A stretch of DNA of 64,000 nt from positions 4,984,501 through 5,048,500 of the forward strand of contig NC_084708.1 in the NCBI RefSeq assembly GCF_033807575.1. The letters run 5' to 3'. This DNA is from Cydia pomonella (taxonomy: Eukaryota; Arthropoda; Insecta; Lepidoptera; Tortricidae). Shown piece after piece: positions 10,257 through 21,894 of the stretch. Below the pieces are notes generated by a model. It had not been told where the DNA came from. It saw only the letters and a list, made by a program, of their open reading frames with translations, and did not search any database. Positions within the stretch are counted from its first letter, which is position 1; the number at the start of each line of letters is the position of its first letter. Both the position numbers and the translations under genes were made by a program.

Positions 10257-10389
10257 CCTTATTCATAAACTTCTACTAAAGTTGACAAGCCGCTAATAAT
10301 CGTTTGTCCCTTTCGACGTATTGGTATGATGGAAAGGGACAAACGATTATAAGCGGCTTCTCAACTTTAGTAGACGTTTATGAATAAGG
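10257..10389. mobile_element. 133-bp palindromic MITE (CCTTATTCATAAA ends)
   Basis: Near-perfect inverted arms of about 60 bp. The left arm carries CCTTATTCATAAAC, CTACTAAAGTTGA, AAGCCGCTAATAATCG and TTTGTCCCTTTC; the right arm is the complement with few changes. I recognise this as an abundant lepidopteran MITE. A degraded relative occurs at about 58968-59010. Confidence 0.85.
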
Positions 10390-10410
10390 AGGTTAATAGT
10401 TATATACACG

Positions 10411-10528
10411 TATAGATCGTGTCATTCACGAAGACGCGTGCCTTGACTCGTATTGTCATGTTATTAAAGGTTAGATTAGTTAGTTAGTTTGACAAATCTG
10501 AACGTCATCGTGGATGACACGAACGATA
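10411..10528. mobile_element. MITE family with TATAGATCGTGTCAT ends, copy 1
   Basis: The first of three copies in the window (20651-20756 and 25247-25347 are the others). Ends are TATAGATCGTGTCATTCACG and CGTGGATGACACGAACGATA. The interior holds AAGACGCGTG, CTCGTATTGTCATGTTATTA and GGTTAGATT. Compared with copy 2 this copy has an extra short TTAGTTAG run. Confidence 0.85.
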
Positions 10529-10878
10529 ATTCAATTAGGTAGTACAGTTATAAGTACATTATAAAACCAATAGCATTTAATAAAAACACTTGACCAGCAC
10601 AACTAAAAGAATACATCCAATGAAAACCAATCATAAAGCCTTTACATTAGTGCGAGAAACCGAACATGAAAAAGTAGGCCATTTAACATTACTGCTGAAA
10701 AAATATTTTTCAACGCAAGGGCCATTCTAGCATGCAATGCGAAAAACAGACGAAAATTTGCGTTCGGGTTACAGACATAATACCTGAATAGACCGTACAA
10801 GCGCAAAAATTATTTCGTGGTGTACATAATTGATTTGTGGTCCAGTCCAATTCTAATATTCTCAAATGCTGGATATAC
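10529..10878. other. No gene seen
   Basis: AT-rich spacer between two MITEs; nothing supported. Confidence 0.5.
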
Positions 10879-11015
10879 GGCCCGTTTTGTCAGTTCGATA
10901 TCAGTGCCAAAAGTGACGATTCTTCAAACAATAACGTCACTTTTGACACTGTCGTATCCGATCCATATCGTATCTAGACCTAATATTTGACGTATATTAA
11001 AGATCGAATCGGGCC
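10879..11015. mobile_element. Palindromic MITE, GTGTCAAAAGTGACG family, copy 3
   Basis: Ends GGCCCG and CGGGCC. The core TCAGTGCCAAAAGTGACGAT is mirrored by AACGTCACTTTTGACACTG. It shares CCATATCGTATCTAGACC and TAATATTTGACGTAT with the copy at 2388-2507, so these two form a subfamily distinct from the copies at 9250 and 48398. Confidence 0.75.
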
Positions 11016-11090
11016 AAGACTTGTTATAGAACTCCAAAAAAAATATTTTGTACGACAGGATAACGTTAATTTTCACAATCTCTCTGCTTT

Positions 11091-11195
11091 GCCTAAAGGT
11101 TGACTGGTAGAGAATGCCTCATGGCATTAAGTCCGCCTTTTGTACTATAAGGTTTTCTTTTGTGCAATAAAGATTAAATAAATAAATAAATAAAT
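11091..11195 (+). mobile_element. RTE-type LINE 3' tail
   Basis: GCCTAAAGGTTGACTGGTAG, CATGGCATTAAGTCCGCC and TTGTGCAATAAAGATTAAAT, then a (AAAT)n tail. This is the usual 3' end of RTE-like LINEs in Lepidoptera. Related tails are at 11355-11418, 21895-22005 and 27300-27372. No coding part is present. Confidence 0.7.
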
Positions 11196-11354
11196 TTTGT
11201 ATACTCAATACAAGAAACTAAAAAAGAACTGATTTCGTATATTCTGCTTATCACTAAAACCTTGTAATTACGTTGACAAACATTATTAAGTTAAGAAATG
11301 CAAATCGCATTAGTCATCAAATAAAAGAATTCTAAATTACATTAAGTACATACA

Positions 11355-11418
11355 TTTATGCATTAAGTCCACCATTTGTACTTTTTTGTATTGTGCAATA
11401 AAGGTTAAATAAATAAAT
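11355..11418 (+). mobile_element. RTE-type LINE 3' tail, short copy
   Basis: GCATTAAGTCCACCATTTG, then TTGTGCAATAAAGGTTAAAT and AAATAAA. Only the last 60 or so bases of the element were inserted. Confidence 0.65.
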
Positions 11419-11456
11419 TTCTAAATTACTAAAAAATTACTCCTAAACTTTTTCGG

Positions 11457-11585
11457 GCCAATTCGAACGTACATTGTAATCAGAATGATATTTGAATCGT
11501 GTTATTTACTTATGGTGTGTCTCGCCCGCGCTAATAATACATGTGATTCAAATATCATTATGATGTCAGTGTACATTCGAATTGG
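11457..11585. mobile_element. 129-bp palindromic MITE (GCCAATTCGAA ends)
   Basis: GCCAATTCGAACGTACATTG and ATGATATTTGAATC at the left are mirrored by GATTCAAATATCATTATGA and GTACATTCGAATTGGC at the right, round a spacer of about 40 bp. Confidence 0.8.
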
Positions 11586-12011
11586 CTTGTTTGTTACAAT
11601 AAGAACTGTTATGAAATGTCAAAATATCGCAAATACGTAATGTAATGCAACCTCTATTCATTGATATGTCTGCGCCTTTCCCACATTCAGTTGGCAACGC
11701 TCCCGGAACTAGAGAATACGCGGGTGCAATTTTTTCACTTCACCCATTCCCACCCTTATTCCAAAAGCTTTCAGTCTGTTATCCTTCGTCCAGGTGTTAT
11801 GGTAACATTGGCTAGCTGGTGGTGAGATTTTTTTGCGTTCTTTTCTCCTTATCAAGTGCACCGCATTACTAGAAAATGCCTTATAGAAATGTCTTCGTTG
11901 TTTACTAAATATTTTTGGGTGCTTAATGTAAGGTTTTGCTTATTTAAGTCGTCTGACGAACAATATGTTTTTTATTAAGTATTTTTATTTGTATACTACG
12001 TCCGTGGCAAA
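11586..12011. other. No gene seen
   Basis: No supported feature; the short frames here have no recognisable product. Confidence 0.5.
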
Positions 12012-12085
12012 CATGTATACGGCCCGCTTAATTGTAAACAGTCTCCGTAGGCTATGGACGCCTTTAACTCCAGTTGGTTTTATTA
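12012..12085 (-). mobile_element. LINE 3' end (GGTAGGGCACAGC family), minus-strand fragment
   Basis: On the minus strand the phrases CATAGCCTACGGAGACTG and GGCCGTATACATGTTTGCC match the last 80 or so bases of the element at 6700-7016. The copy is severely 5'-truncated. Confidence 0.6.
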
Positions 12086-12316
12086 CAAAAGCCGGGATTT
12101 AAACCCACCGGTAGACAGTCGTGGGTTTAAATCCCACTGCAACACAGTTTAAACAGACGTTTGTAACCACTTCGATTGTTGATTAGACAATTTTTATGTT
12201 ATTTTCATCATCACAACCATCAACCAACCAACCAAAAACGTACTTATATAATAACAAACTTAGAATAAAATGTACTTAACCTAACATTTAAACGACCTAC
12301 AAAACTAAAACGAGTA

Positions 12317-12477
12317 CAAAAAAAACATGGGTGACCTAGCCCCACCCAGGCCCGATCCCTGCGGAAGGGTTCACATAAGGCTGGCTGCATTCCCCCCTTG
12401 GATTGCTATGGTGATCCGTTGGGCGAGGACCGAGCCAGCCCTACGGTCCCCGGTGACATAAATGTTTTTTTTTTTTA
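12317..12477 (-). mobile_element. GC-rich retroelement-tail-like block
   Basis: A GC-rich block (CCCACCCAGGCCCGATCCC, GGCTGGCTGCATTCCCCCCT, GGGCGAGGACCGAGCCAGCC) lies between an A-run and a run of 12 T inside AT-rich DNA. The sequence resembles the C-terminal and UTR part of lepidopteran non-LTR elements, probably on the minus strand. The family was not identified. Confidence 0.35.
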
Positions 12478-12634
12478 AGTTACCTATTTAATTTGTGAGC
12501 GCTTGGGCACTTACCCTCCTCGAGTTTCGACTGCAAATGCCGCAAATATAGGCCGAGTCAGTGAGAGCTATATATGTATTTGTGGCAATATTTTATTACT
12601 AGCCAATAAGAGTAACCGAGACTTGCCAAGAGTC

Positions 12635-12875
12635 AAAATGCCCTGCCTATGCAGCCGATGGTCTCGGGTTCAAATCCTGGTAAGGGCATATATTTGTGTG
12701 ATGAACACAGATATTTGTTCCTGAGTCATGGGTGTTTTCTATGTATTTAAGTATTTATAAATATTTATATATTATATATATCGTTGTCTAAGTACCCACA
12801 ACACAAGCTTTAATGAGCTTACTGCCCCACAGTGAATTTGTGTAATAATGTCATATAATATTTATTTATTTATTA
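12635..12875 (+). mobile_element. tRNA-derived SINE, 5' part degraded
   Basis: Contains the family B box (GGTTCAAATCC) and then TGGTAAGGGCAT, TTTGTTCCTGAGTCATGGGT, GTTTTCTATGTATTTAAG, ACCCACAACACAAGC and the AT-rich tail TAATATTTATTTATTTATT. The first 35 or so bases, where the A box should lie, have diverged from the copies at 35945 and 42150. It is therefore probably no longer transcribable by RNA polymerase III. Confidence 0.85.
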
Positions 12876-12895
12876 ATTATTATTTATGTAAAACG

Positions 12896-12932
12896 GAGAC
12901 ATTCGCTAACCCGAATCGTTAGCGAAGGTCTC
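12896..12932. repeat. 15-bp-arm hairpin
   Basis: GAGACATTCGCTAAC and GTTAGCGAAGGTCTC flank the 7-base loop CCGAATC, with one mispair. It follows the SINE tail directly. It may be a MITE remnant; no RNA gene is claimed. Confidence 0.6.
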
Positions 12933-15177
12933 TATTTTGGCTCGAGACACTCTTGGTAAAAAAAATTGGCCATACCCCGAATTTAACGGAATTCACTAAA
13001 ACACCGTGTATAATGCTGAATGTTACATATTTACGTCACTCTCTCAAAATGTTAACATTAGCACAATATTAATTAATTTTAAACGTGTGAATATGCGTTC
13101 AATTAAGATAATTAATGAATTGTGATAATGAAAGCTGATTGGATTAATGATGAGATTTTAATCCAATTAATTATATTTATTATTTACATTATTTAAGAGG
13201 AAAGACGCCGGCCGATTCTCCATACAAACAACGACTCGTATCGATTTTTGTATTATTATAAAAATAACTAAAATTAGGAGCGACAACATATTTCATACTA
13301 AATTTTATTTATGTATTATTTAGCAAAGTAATATTTTTTGTTTTAATTAGTTTATAAGTTGAGATTACATTCTAATTTGGACAGCAGCAGCGTTACAAGT
13401 GCGTGATATTACTTATTATTATTATGTCATGACATTAATTTCCTTGATAAATTGCGTTGCTGTCTTTGCCGCATTGCTGTCGCGATAAGTTCAACTCATT
13501 CACTCATATTATCAATAATTGAAAGCATTGCACCTTTCTCGCTTATACAAAGCTACTGTAGTACCAATTGAAATGTAACCTTAACGCTAACTTCTTGACT
13601 ATTCCAAGCGATGCTAACTTTATCCATTCACTATCCAACTGCCAATTTAACTTCAAAATCCGAACTGAATAAAATTCCATTTTTAAAACGGAACAGATAA
13701 GTGTTGCCAGTATTAGCCAGTCCAAGTCCCTGATCCGATTCCCGTCGCTAGCCGATTCGACTGCCCAAGTGATGTTTCGAAAATTCGAACTCAAACATCG
13801 AAAAATAAACACCTATTATCGGAAGCACATTCTATTTGGCAGGGTAGCGCGTGAACGGTAGCTAGTAGAAAAGATAGTATTGATGAATTACATTCTTTGG
13901 TCTGATACTCCAACTCGCGGGTAACTCGGAACCACACAGAAATCGATGAGGTTGAATCGAATTCATAAGTTATTCAACACCGGCCGACGCGACTGACTCG
14001 ATTATCGCCGTGACTCGGCTAAAGGAAACATTAGCTATCGTGTTACTGTAACTAACTGGATAGGGAAAGATGCCTACATTGGATTTTTTTTAAATTTCAC
14101 GGAGAAACAGCCAGTGTTTTCTATTAAAATCCTTTATTTTATCTATTTTTGTTCCTTTTTGTTCCTTTCTAATTTCCTGGTTTTACACGCTTTCTTAACA
14201 CCGAGTTATCATAACTTTATCACCGACTCGGGAGTGTAAACTACCAGTTCCAATATAACCGAACGTCTTATCGATTAGTCGTGCCCCACCCCCCCGCATA
14301 GAGCGACTAATTTAATTATGGACTTCTTTAATATTTTTCACAAACTTCCCCTTTTCCCCGTCTTCTCGGGTGCTTGGAGAATTATAGTTCAGGATTCATT
14401 TATCAGGAGTTTTATTCGAATCGCGCTTTTTAAAATACCAGTGCTAAAATTGAACATTAAGCCCGCCAAAGACGGAACGATAATATTAATACATATATCG
14501 TAAGATACCTTTTTTTTTTAATATGGCTATACTGTTTGCCCGCCCCTGGGGCCAGTAACAGCTTGTGGTGTGAGTGGGCTCAGTGTCGGGGCCTGAGAGG
14601 CACGACACTGCCAAGTAGGAAGAGAGTAAGAAAAAAGAGAGATAGAAGTTTTAGATAACAGATGGGAGAATAGGGGAGAGAAGTTTTCATTTTTTTTTTG
14701 TTAGCAAAAAACTATGACTATATAAACTTAATTTCAGGTAAATGGTGAGTACTTTTAATTACAATTTTAGAGAACCTAGGACCTAGGGAGGAAGGCTCTG
14801 TGTGGCATTGGCAGATTGACGTCGGTGATTTTCCCAGTGTGGGCGAGTACTACGAGTATAATATGATTAATATGACGATGATTTCTTTTTCCTGTGCTTA
14901 TGGTGGTGGTAGTGTGTTCTTTTCTGAGTGTTTTTTTGATTTCTAACTCTCGGGCTTGGGCCAGAGTTATGGCATCATCAGGATCTAATAAATGTTGTAG
15001 TTAAATGATTGTAGCAATTTTATTTTTTTAAGTGTATGCTATGTCATGTTATTTTAGCACGTTGTTTTAAACTGAGGGCTAAACTTCGATTTCGACTTCC
15101 ATTTCGGCCGCGGGTACTTGTGATTCTTCAATCACATTCGTTCATTCTCCTTTTTTTGCAATTATTACTCTATGTAG
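12933..15177. other. No gene seen (about 2.2 kb)
   Basis: AT-rich to 14.0 kb. The 14515-15010 part is less AT-rich and contains CCCGCCCCTGGGGCC, CAGTGTCGGGGCCTGAGAG and GGGCTTGGGCCAGAGTTATG. It may be an unclassified retroelement end. An 89-residue minus-strand frame at 13543-13812 has no recognisable domain. A plus-strand TTTCAG|GTAAAT occurs at about 14738, but its polypyrimidine tract is poor. Confidence 0.45.
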
Positions 15178-15387
15178 CCGAAAAAACCGGACAAGTGCGA
15201 ATTGGACTCGCCCACCGAGGGTTCCGTACTTTTTAGTGTTTGTTGTTATAGCGGCAACAGAAATACATCATGTGTGAAAATTTCAACTGTCTAACTATCA
15301 CGCTTCATGAGATACAGCCTGGTGATAGACGGACAGCGGAGTGTTAGTAAAAGGGTCCCGTTTTACCCTTTGGGTACGGAACCCTAA
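15178..15387 (+). mobile_element. GGGTTCCGTA interspersed element, short copy
   Basis: The 5' part AAAACCGGACAAGTGCGAAT is followed by TGGACTCGCCCACCGAGGG and TTCCGTAC. The 3' part ends TTGGGTACGGAACCCTAAAA. The head and the tail both contain the inverted pair GGGTTCCGTA and TACGGAACCC, typical of this abundant lepidopteran family. Other copies are at 39051, 45430-46004 and 49098-50433. Confidence 0.7.
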
Positions 15388-16239
15388 AAAAAACAATACA
15401 CTCCAGTTTTTCAGTCAGTCCAAAAGTGCTTAAAACGAAACACCATTTCAGCTTATTAAGTCGACTCGCCCTCGGGCAAAATGGCGACACTTTTCTTTAT
15501 TAGGGCCTCAAAACTCTTCAAGTTCCGAGGTTTTAATACTGCTCATTTCAAGGGGTGTCATTCCCGTCGCTTATTTTATTATTAAGTTACTTAATCGCCA
15601 ATATTCAAGTGGATACTCGAAGATGTTATTGAGATCTAGAGATGACAATAGAGTGCCCGAAAATTGGACTCGCCCGCACTCGCTTAGCCAATGAGGGAGA
15701 TAGGGACACCAGCTTTCACAATGTCGTCTTTTTATTAATTTGATAATTATCTAGATATTCACCATCCGGGTTTTAGTGGCGGAATTTTATGAATTTGAGT
15801 TATGATTCTTGAGATTTTATAGCGCGAGCTTAAAACCCTGGAATATTTCTTGAATAAACAGTTAAATATGCCGATTATGCGACGCCAAGCATTCCGCTGA
15901 TTTTAGTAGAAAATAAAAACAATTGTGTAAATCAGAGCCATATAAAATATATGGTAAGGTAAATTTATAGACAAACATCTAAGCAGGTTCAATCGGGTTT
16001 ATGAACCCGATTGATCTTTACAAGCCAATGTTCCAAAAATGTATTTTCAATTTATCCACATGTGTGGCAAAGTAATCTGATGCAAATTTTGAATTGTTTC
16101 CTTATGTTAGCTGGTTGAATCGACTTTTTAATGATTATTTTGAATGATAAATATTTAGTAACGTTCATTTGGATTTGTTTTGGTTTGATTTTGTATATTT
16201 GTTGTGTGTATTTTCCTCGCAGTGAAAAATTTTGTTGCA
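15388..16239. other. No gene seen; small perfect hairpin at 15990-16013
   Basis: AT-rich sequence. The only structure is CAATCGGGTT-TATG-AACCCGATTG, with perfect 10-bp arms and a 4-base loop, at 15990-16013. Short phrases such as GACTCGCCC recur but mark no clear element. Confidence 0.45.
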
Positions 16240-16405
16240 ATCGGTGGCAAAACTTGTTTAACTCTTATGCCTTGAAACCCTCGCAACGCTCAAGATTTCA
16301 CTTCTCGAACCACTGCTACGCTCGTGGTTCAATTTTGGAATCTTTCGCTTGCTCAGGTATCAATATTAGCACGAGCGGTTAAACAACAACTTTACCCACT
16401 TGTAA
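16240..16405. mobile_element. Possible MITE (GGCAAAACTTGTTTAAC ends)
   Basis: The left end GGTGGCAAAACTTGTTTAAC and the right end GTTAAACAACAACTTTACCCA are imperfect inverted repeats. The interior (CTCGCAACGCTCAAGATT, CTACGCTCGTGGTTCAATTT) is a phrase I know from lepidopteran repeats. The 83- and 82-residue frames across it are accidental. Confidence 0.5.
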
Positions 16406-18359
16406 AACGAATAGCAATTGTACACGCCTATAAGACACTGACAATAAGGTCGTGTAAATATATTTTTGGACGTGAAAACGTCATATTTTCATACGAATAT
16501 TACGTTTGTGGTGGCACTGTCACACTTCGTTCACCAAAGTATACGACGTATAAAAACCGCAGCTTGAATTAAACCATCCTAAAGTACCAAATAACTAACA
16601 TAAACTTTTTAAAAGCTAAGGAGCTTAGCAGCCCGCCCCAAAGGGAGCATTTCCTAAAACGCTTGTCAAATTACTTAAGTGTTTTATAGATCTTATAAAA
16701 AAGTCCATTAAATTAGAAGCCAGCCGCCCGAGCTGTCGGCCTTAAATGAAATCATTTGATTGAATTACGAATTCCGATAATTAGAGATGCGCACGGAATA
16801 ATCGACATCGTGGAATAGAATTATCGATAATATGATCTACGTCTACGATATTTTTAAGTCCTATTTTGTGTAAAGTATTACCTACTTGATATTTTTCTTT
16901 TGTTTAATAGTACCGTGAATTCATGTAATTTAGCCCTAGAGAGTAATGTATGTAAATAAAATTGTCTCCATATTTGAAAAACCGCTAGTAATAAAAGTAA
17001 TCATAATGAACTCACGAACGAATGTAACAGTACCTTTTCATCCGTTATAACGTAATATTTTATATTATTGAATTGAAATAAAGTATCTGGGCTTCCAAGT
17101 ATTAATAATTCTTATTCCAGTACCAAGTAATATTCGCAACGCAAACGAAACGGTATCGTTTTTCATAAAACCTTCTATTTAAGAAAAAAATGACGAGGCT
17201 TCAACTTGCGGCTAAATAAGAGCTCGAAAAGAAAAACAGCGTCCACTTTTCCAACAATACAGTATTAGTGGGATAAGGATAACCGATTGTCGGAAAGTGT
17301 CAGTCGGGTTCATGACACGAAGCCCTTGATAAGTACTCTATTACCCGCCATCAAAAGGTCCTAAGTGTCATGGATACGCTATTAAGATGTGTCGTTTTAA
17401 ATAAGTGTACTTTATCTGAGGCTGCCACTCGCCATCGCAAAGGATTACGGAGATATTAATATAGCCATTTATGTTGTAGTAAAACATAGTTTGAGAAGTT
17501 TTTTTGTGGGATTTTTATTAAATCATGCTCGGTAAAGATAGCGGTTTAAGAGATATGGTGTAAAATATTGGTAAGTATTATACCTATCGTAAATTCAAGT
17601 TATCGTCTTACGAAATACGAGTATTACATGTAATGGGATATGAATGATACGTACCAAAATATTGAATATGAATACCTAAATGTTCCTTACTTTTAATATA
17701 CGTCTAGATAATATTTTATTTTCATTTAAGTACAGGTAAATAAAAATATTTTAGGCCAAAACAGTCTATTGTGAAATTGAAGCATTATTCGGTATAATTT
17801 CAGTAAAAAGCTTCAAATATACATAGAAGTCTCGTAATGAGATCCCTTCAAAAATATAATGGCTGGAAAAGATCTAGAAAACTTGGAAAAGAAAAGTATA
17901 TTTATTTTAATATGAAATACGGTTTTCTCTCCACCTAGTTCGCGTAATTCAATCTGGAGCGTTTATAACTGATTTAACTAGCTTTTATAAAGTTCTCTTG
18001 AGACGCTGGTAGGTACTTTCGATAAGCAATAAGCGAAATAGACAAAGAATTTAGATATTTTATTACAATATACAACAACAGAACAGATTATTGATGAATA
18101 TATGCGATCAGTACGTGGCTCTATTATATGTACTATATACTTATAAAAATAAAAACGAAATGAACTGACAAAATGCCTTATGGTAAAGGTATGAATCCGA
18201 TTACAAAAGTATTAATAAAATTGAATAACCTTCTGATAAACAATTGTGGCGATTAAAGCGTTATTTTAGTTTAAAGACTTGATGATAGAATTAATGAATG
18301 AAATACTTTATTGCGATAAAGATGGTACACATAAGATGGTAGGTACTTTATTGTTATAA
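16406..18359. other. No gene seen (about 2 kb)
   Basis: AT-rich sequence with no supported gene, RNA or repeat boundary. The longest open frames are short and lack domains. Confidence 0.5.
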
Positions 18360-18448
18360 TAAATACACAACACAAGCTTAATTGAGCTTAATGTGGGACT
18401 TAGTTAATTTGTGTAATAATGTCCTATAATATTTATCTATTTATTTCA
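18360..18448 (+). mobile_element. tRNA-derived SINE, 3' fragment
   Basis: Only the tail half is present: ACACAACACAAGCTTAATTG, TGTGTAATAATGTCC and TATAATATTTATCTATTTAT. It matches the 3' part of the copies at 35945 and 42150. The tRNA-like head is missing. Confidence 0.75.
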
Positions 18449-19134
18449 TACATGTTTGTTGTATATCGTCAATTTGTCTAAGTCCAGCAGTGTAACAACA
18501 ATAGTTACCTATAAATTTAAAATCAGCTAGTAGCCAAGTCGACAATCGTTAATGGTAAACGCCAAACGAAAATGTCAAGTCAAGTAAGTCACTCCAATAA
18601 AAATATTATTTAACGATTGGCATGTTTATTGATATTTGATTTGATTTCATCGATATCGATAAATACGGTCGACAGTCAGCACCTATTTATAACATGTCGA
18701 TTTATATGTTTTCTTATTGAATCTAAGATAGACTTTCTAAAAGGATTTGATTTAAGGACTGACAATTTAGATAAATGAACGCCGGTTTGGGATTTCATTC
18801 GATATATTTCTTTACAAATAAAATTAAAGCTAAAGCCGAAAATTGAACAAGGTAAGTATTTAAACGTGTTTGAATGGCCATTGACACGTGTAAACTTATA
18901 AAAAAATGTATAATTTACTTACTTCATTTAGGTACTTTTATTGGCTTTAAGAGCATTAAATTTTTAAGAAAATAGAAAATAGAGCGTGTAAATGTTTTAC
19001 ATACACAACTTCTACCTACTGTATTTACTTGGTTGTATTAACATTTTTAGCAACAAGAACTTAATACCATAAAAAGTTCATGTTATGTTTCATGTTTCTT
19101 CTTTGTTCGTTTTAAAACTAGAGCGTAACCTTTC
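18449..19134. other. No gene seen
   Basis: AT-rich; a TCGATATCGATA patch lies at about 18649. Nothing else is supported. Confidence 0.5.
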
Positions 19135-19270
19135 AAACCTTCAAGAAAAGAGTGCACTCCCATCTTAAACGCCGGCATCGCACTTACAATCCTTCTGGTA
19201 TTGCGGATGTCAATGTCCATCCGCGACGGTAATTCTCCTATTTGACGGTTTGTCTCCTATACCATGAAAC
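19135..19270 (+). pseudogene. CR1/Jockey-like LINE 3' fragment
   Basis: The frame reads FQTFKKRVHSHLK and then NPSG, followed by a UTR with TTTGACGGTTTGTCTCCTAT. This is the end of a non-LTR reverse transcriptase ORF and its 3' UTR. Sister fragments lie at 36380-36470, 38340-38536 and 58350-58460. All catalytic parts are missing. Confidence 0.55.
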
Positions 19271-19411
19271 AAAATCGATATCATCGAGCAGATTTTTGGC
19301 GAAGAGTTCGTAACTATCTTAAGTACCTTCATCATTGGTGTTCGTTGGTTCGGTACTGAAAGCGGCACCGTGTATAACTTTGACTGGCTTAAACCATTTC
19401 ATTTGGCGGTA

Positions 19412-19738
19412 AACGAGAGGTATAAGCATTGTAAATGTCATCTCGCTTTGTGTGGTAGGGCACAGCATAGCGGATGTCATTCCAGATCTAGAGGAGAAAC
19501 CAACTGGGGAAGTACCTCTATCTTACAGAAAACCGCAGCCAAATGACAATAGCTCCAACTCATAGTGATCCTACCGGTGAGTAAGGTTCGGTTCCTCAAC
19601 GAGGGTGCAGAGTGTTAGGGTCGGCAACGCGCATGTAATTAATCTAGAGTTGCAGGCGTACATAGGCTACGGAGACAGCTTATCATCAGGCGAGCCGTAT
19701 ACTTGTTTGCAACCGACATAGTATTAAAACAAAATCGA
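19412..19738 (+). mobile_element. LINE 3' end (GGTAGGGCACAGC family), copy 2
   Basis: Keeps the conserved terminal frame in a diverged form (ADVIPDLEEKPTGEVPL and YRKPQPNDNSSNS, then stop). It also keeps the UTR phrases GGGTCGGCAACGCGCATG and GCCGTATACTTGTTTGC. It is more diverged than copies 1 and 3, so it is probably an older insertion. Confidence 0.7.
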
Positions 19739-20182
19739 CTCAGACAATCTGAATCCGTCTAAGCTAACTTTGCAGCGACTTGAACAGAACTAAGTGCGGT
19801 AGTGTCATTATAAACATATTTTCATAGAAATTTGTCATTAAGCGTGACATTATCAGACATTGTCACTGCAAAAAAGAGTTACCTTGGTCCGACTCCATTG
19901 TCATGGGAAGAAGTAGAATAAGCAGACACATTTGATCGCAACGCAATTAATATCGGAATCCTTAATGATGATTAAGTCCACGCACGTCGGACAGGCATCC
20001 TTCGAGATGCAGCGGATACGCGTGCTCGGAATCCGATATGTGGGTACATTGGGGCAGAAAACTCTTAAAATTAAGATCCGGTTAGTAACAGTCAGTATCA
20101 GTGGAAGCTAATGAAACTACGCTCCCAAAAGTATCTGCCGCACTGTATTTATTTTCCAAATAGAGAAAATCTTAAGTCCCGG
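19739..20182. other. No gene seen
   Basis: Mixed-composition DNA. The phrase ATATTTTCATAGAAATTTG at about 19816 resembles one at 60410 (ATATTTTCATAGAAATATG), which suggests a shared degraded repeat. Confidence 0.45.
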
Positions 20183-20315
20183 ATAGACGTGCGAGTAAGT
20201 TCGCGAACTTACGGCTCGACGACCTTTTTCGCTCGTGTGTCAGCCTAAGTACGTGTACTTTACAAGCAAAAAAAGTCGTCAAGCCATAAGTTCGCAAACT
20301 TACTCGCCCGTCTAT
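20183..20315. mobile_element. 133-bp palindromic MITE (ATAGACG ends)
   Basis: The left arm ATAGACGTGCGAGTAAGTTC, GCGAACTTACGGCTCGACG pairs with the right arm CGTCAAGCCATAAGTTCGC, AAACTTACTCGCCCGTCTAT. The arms are about 45 bp and nearly identical. No coding capacity. Confidence 0.8.
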
Positions 20316-20650
20316 CACCCACTTTAGTACCTTCAAATAGGGAGTACTTTACAAAGTGAAGGATGGATTAATTATGAAATTAAACAACCAGTCTCAAATA
20401 AAGTCACTGTATGAAAAATAATTCCAAACCCTTATATAGAAACCTTATGTAAATTTCAATAGCGCGATGTAGAAATCGCCGCTCCCAGTACAGCGCCATC
20501 TCACATAATATTTAGTAAACATCTTTGTATGTAAGTTACTCTACAGAAGTACGGTCGCATACATCTGTACAGTTTGTGTATCTATCTAGAAGACGAAGAA
20601 GGGACTTATTTATTTTCGTTGAGCTATTAGAAAATGATACTTTTGACGCG

Positions 20651-20756
20651 TATAGATTGTGTCATTCACGAAGACGCGTGCCTTGACGCGTATTGTCATT
20701 ATATTAAAGGTTAGATTTGACAAATCTGCACTTCATCGTGGATGACACGAACTATA
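20651..20756. mobile_element. TATAGATCGTGTCAT MITE, copy 2
   Basis: TATAGATTGTGTCATTCACG at the left and CGTGGATGACACGAACTATA at the right; the interior matches copy 1 at 10411-10528 closely. The ends are the cleanest of the three copies. Confidence 0.85.
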
Positions 20757-21086
20757 GTCTGATCCGTTACTTTTGATGCCGACATTGCTGACTCCTATTT
20801 TACAATCTATTTTGTTTTAGATAATAGGTGTAGAGGTACCTCTCTAGTAATATTATTGTTTCCTTTTAAAATCAAGCCATTGCCCGAATGTTGTGCTTTG
20901 TTATTATTGGAATGTTAATCCAGCTATATTTTATAAAAGTGTGAATTTAATTAATGGAATTAATTAATGCCAGAAAACCTTGCAATATGAGATTACAAAC
21001 TATTTACATAATAAAATCCAATAATACAAGCATTTCATTTACAATAACAATATACATAATGGATATATACAGAGGATTAATACTAA

Positions 21087-21296
21087 CTAGCTTAAATCTA
21101 AAATAGGCCCATGAGGCATTGTACCAAGGATGCTGGCGGCATTATTTCGTTGTATCGCAATACTGATACGTTGTGCGAGGAAGCCGCCAGCTCTTCGATC
21201 ACCAGTTAGGTCAACCAGACGCTTCACGATTTCTGCAAAAAACTTGTGTGCGTTGGGACCCCATGGACCTAGAGTTTCAACGCCAAATGGTACAAA
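21087..21296 (-). pseudogene. Retroelement C-terminal domain fragment
   Basis: This minus-strand frame of 69 codons has no start and is preceded by an in-frame TAG. It carries FVPFGVETLGPWGPNA (about residues 1-16) and then the motifs TGDRRAGGFLAQRISIAIQR and NNAASILGTMPHGP. The same motif order occurs at 56120-56338 (VPNAITLFKDLSKRI, TGDRRAGSFLAQVINIAIQ, NAASIYGT). I know such segments as C-terminal parts of retroelement-derived proteins that are repeated in insect genomes. The precise clade is uncertain. Downstream AT-rich sequence to about 20996 is probably its 3' UTR. Confidence 0.6.
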
Positions 21297-21894
21297 CTAA
21301 ATATATATACCTATATAATAATGTGTAATAATCATAATTGGGCCTGCATTACGTCATCCCGACCCCTATACGGGAGGTTTGACTATGTTAAACAATTATG
21401 AGGAATGCTTTGTCCATATTAAAAACCACATCCACATGATCAACATGTCATATTCATTAACAAGTAAATAAGAGGCATTCCTAAAGGAATTCCATCACAT
21501 ATTAATTTAATTTAATCTGAACGAGTACTATATTACCAATCAAAATGTCACCACATTTTATGAAAATATATAGGTGATTAATTAAAATAAAAGGCTCATT
21601 TGGTTCTCTTCATTCCGAAAGCACAGTTCATTGAAATATTTTTAATCATTTGTAGAATAACGCTTCGCCAAAATTGACTGGTTAATTAATGATTTCGTCT
21701 GTAATTTTCGATGCCGCGTGTGTTAATGTTTAAAATTTTGTTATTTTTGGCCAATTTTGATAGGTATTTTAACTATTTTATATCATTGCACAAAATACAG
21801 TAGGTACAAATGCTTGGCATTCTGTACCGGTAAAAAATAGGACCAAACTATCATAAAGAATATTTATTCTTTCATTGTCTAATAATAGATTTCC
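21297..21894. other. No gene seen
   Basis: AT-rich; includes CATCCCGACCCCTATACGGG at about 21356. No supported gene or repeat boundary. Confidence 0.45.

Noticed and set aside
14725..14750. Plus-strand TTTCAG|GTAAAT as a ratchet point
   Set aside because: The upstream tract (ATAAACTTAATTT) is poor in pyrimidines.
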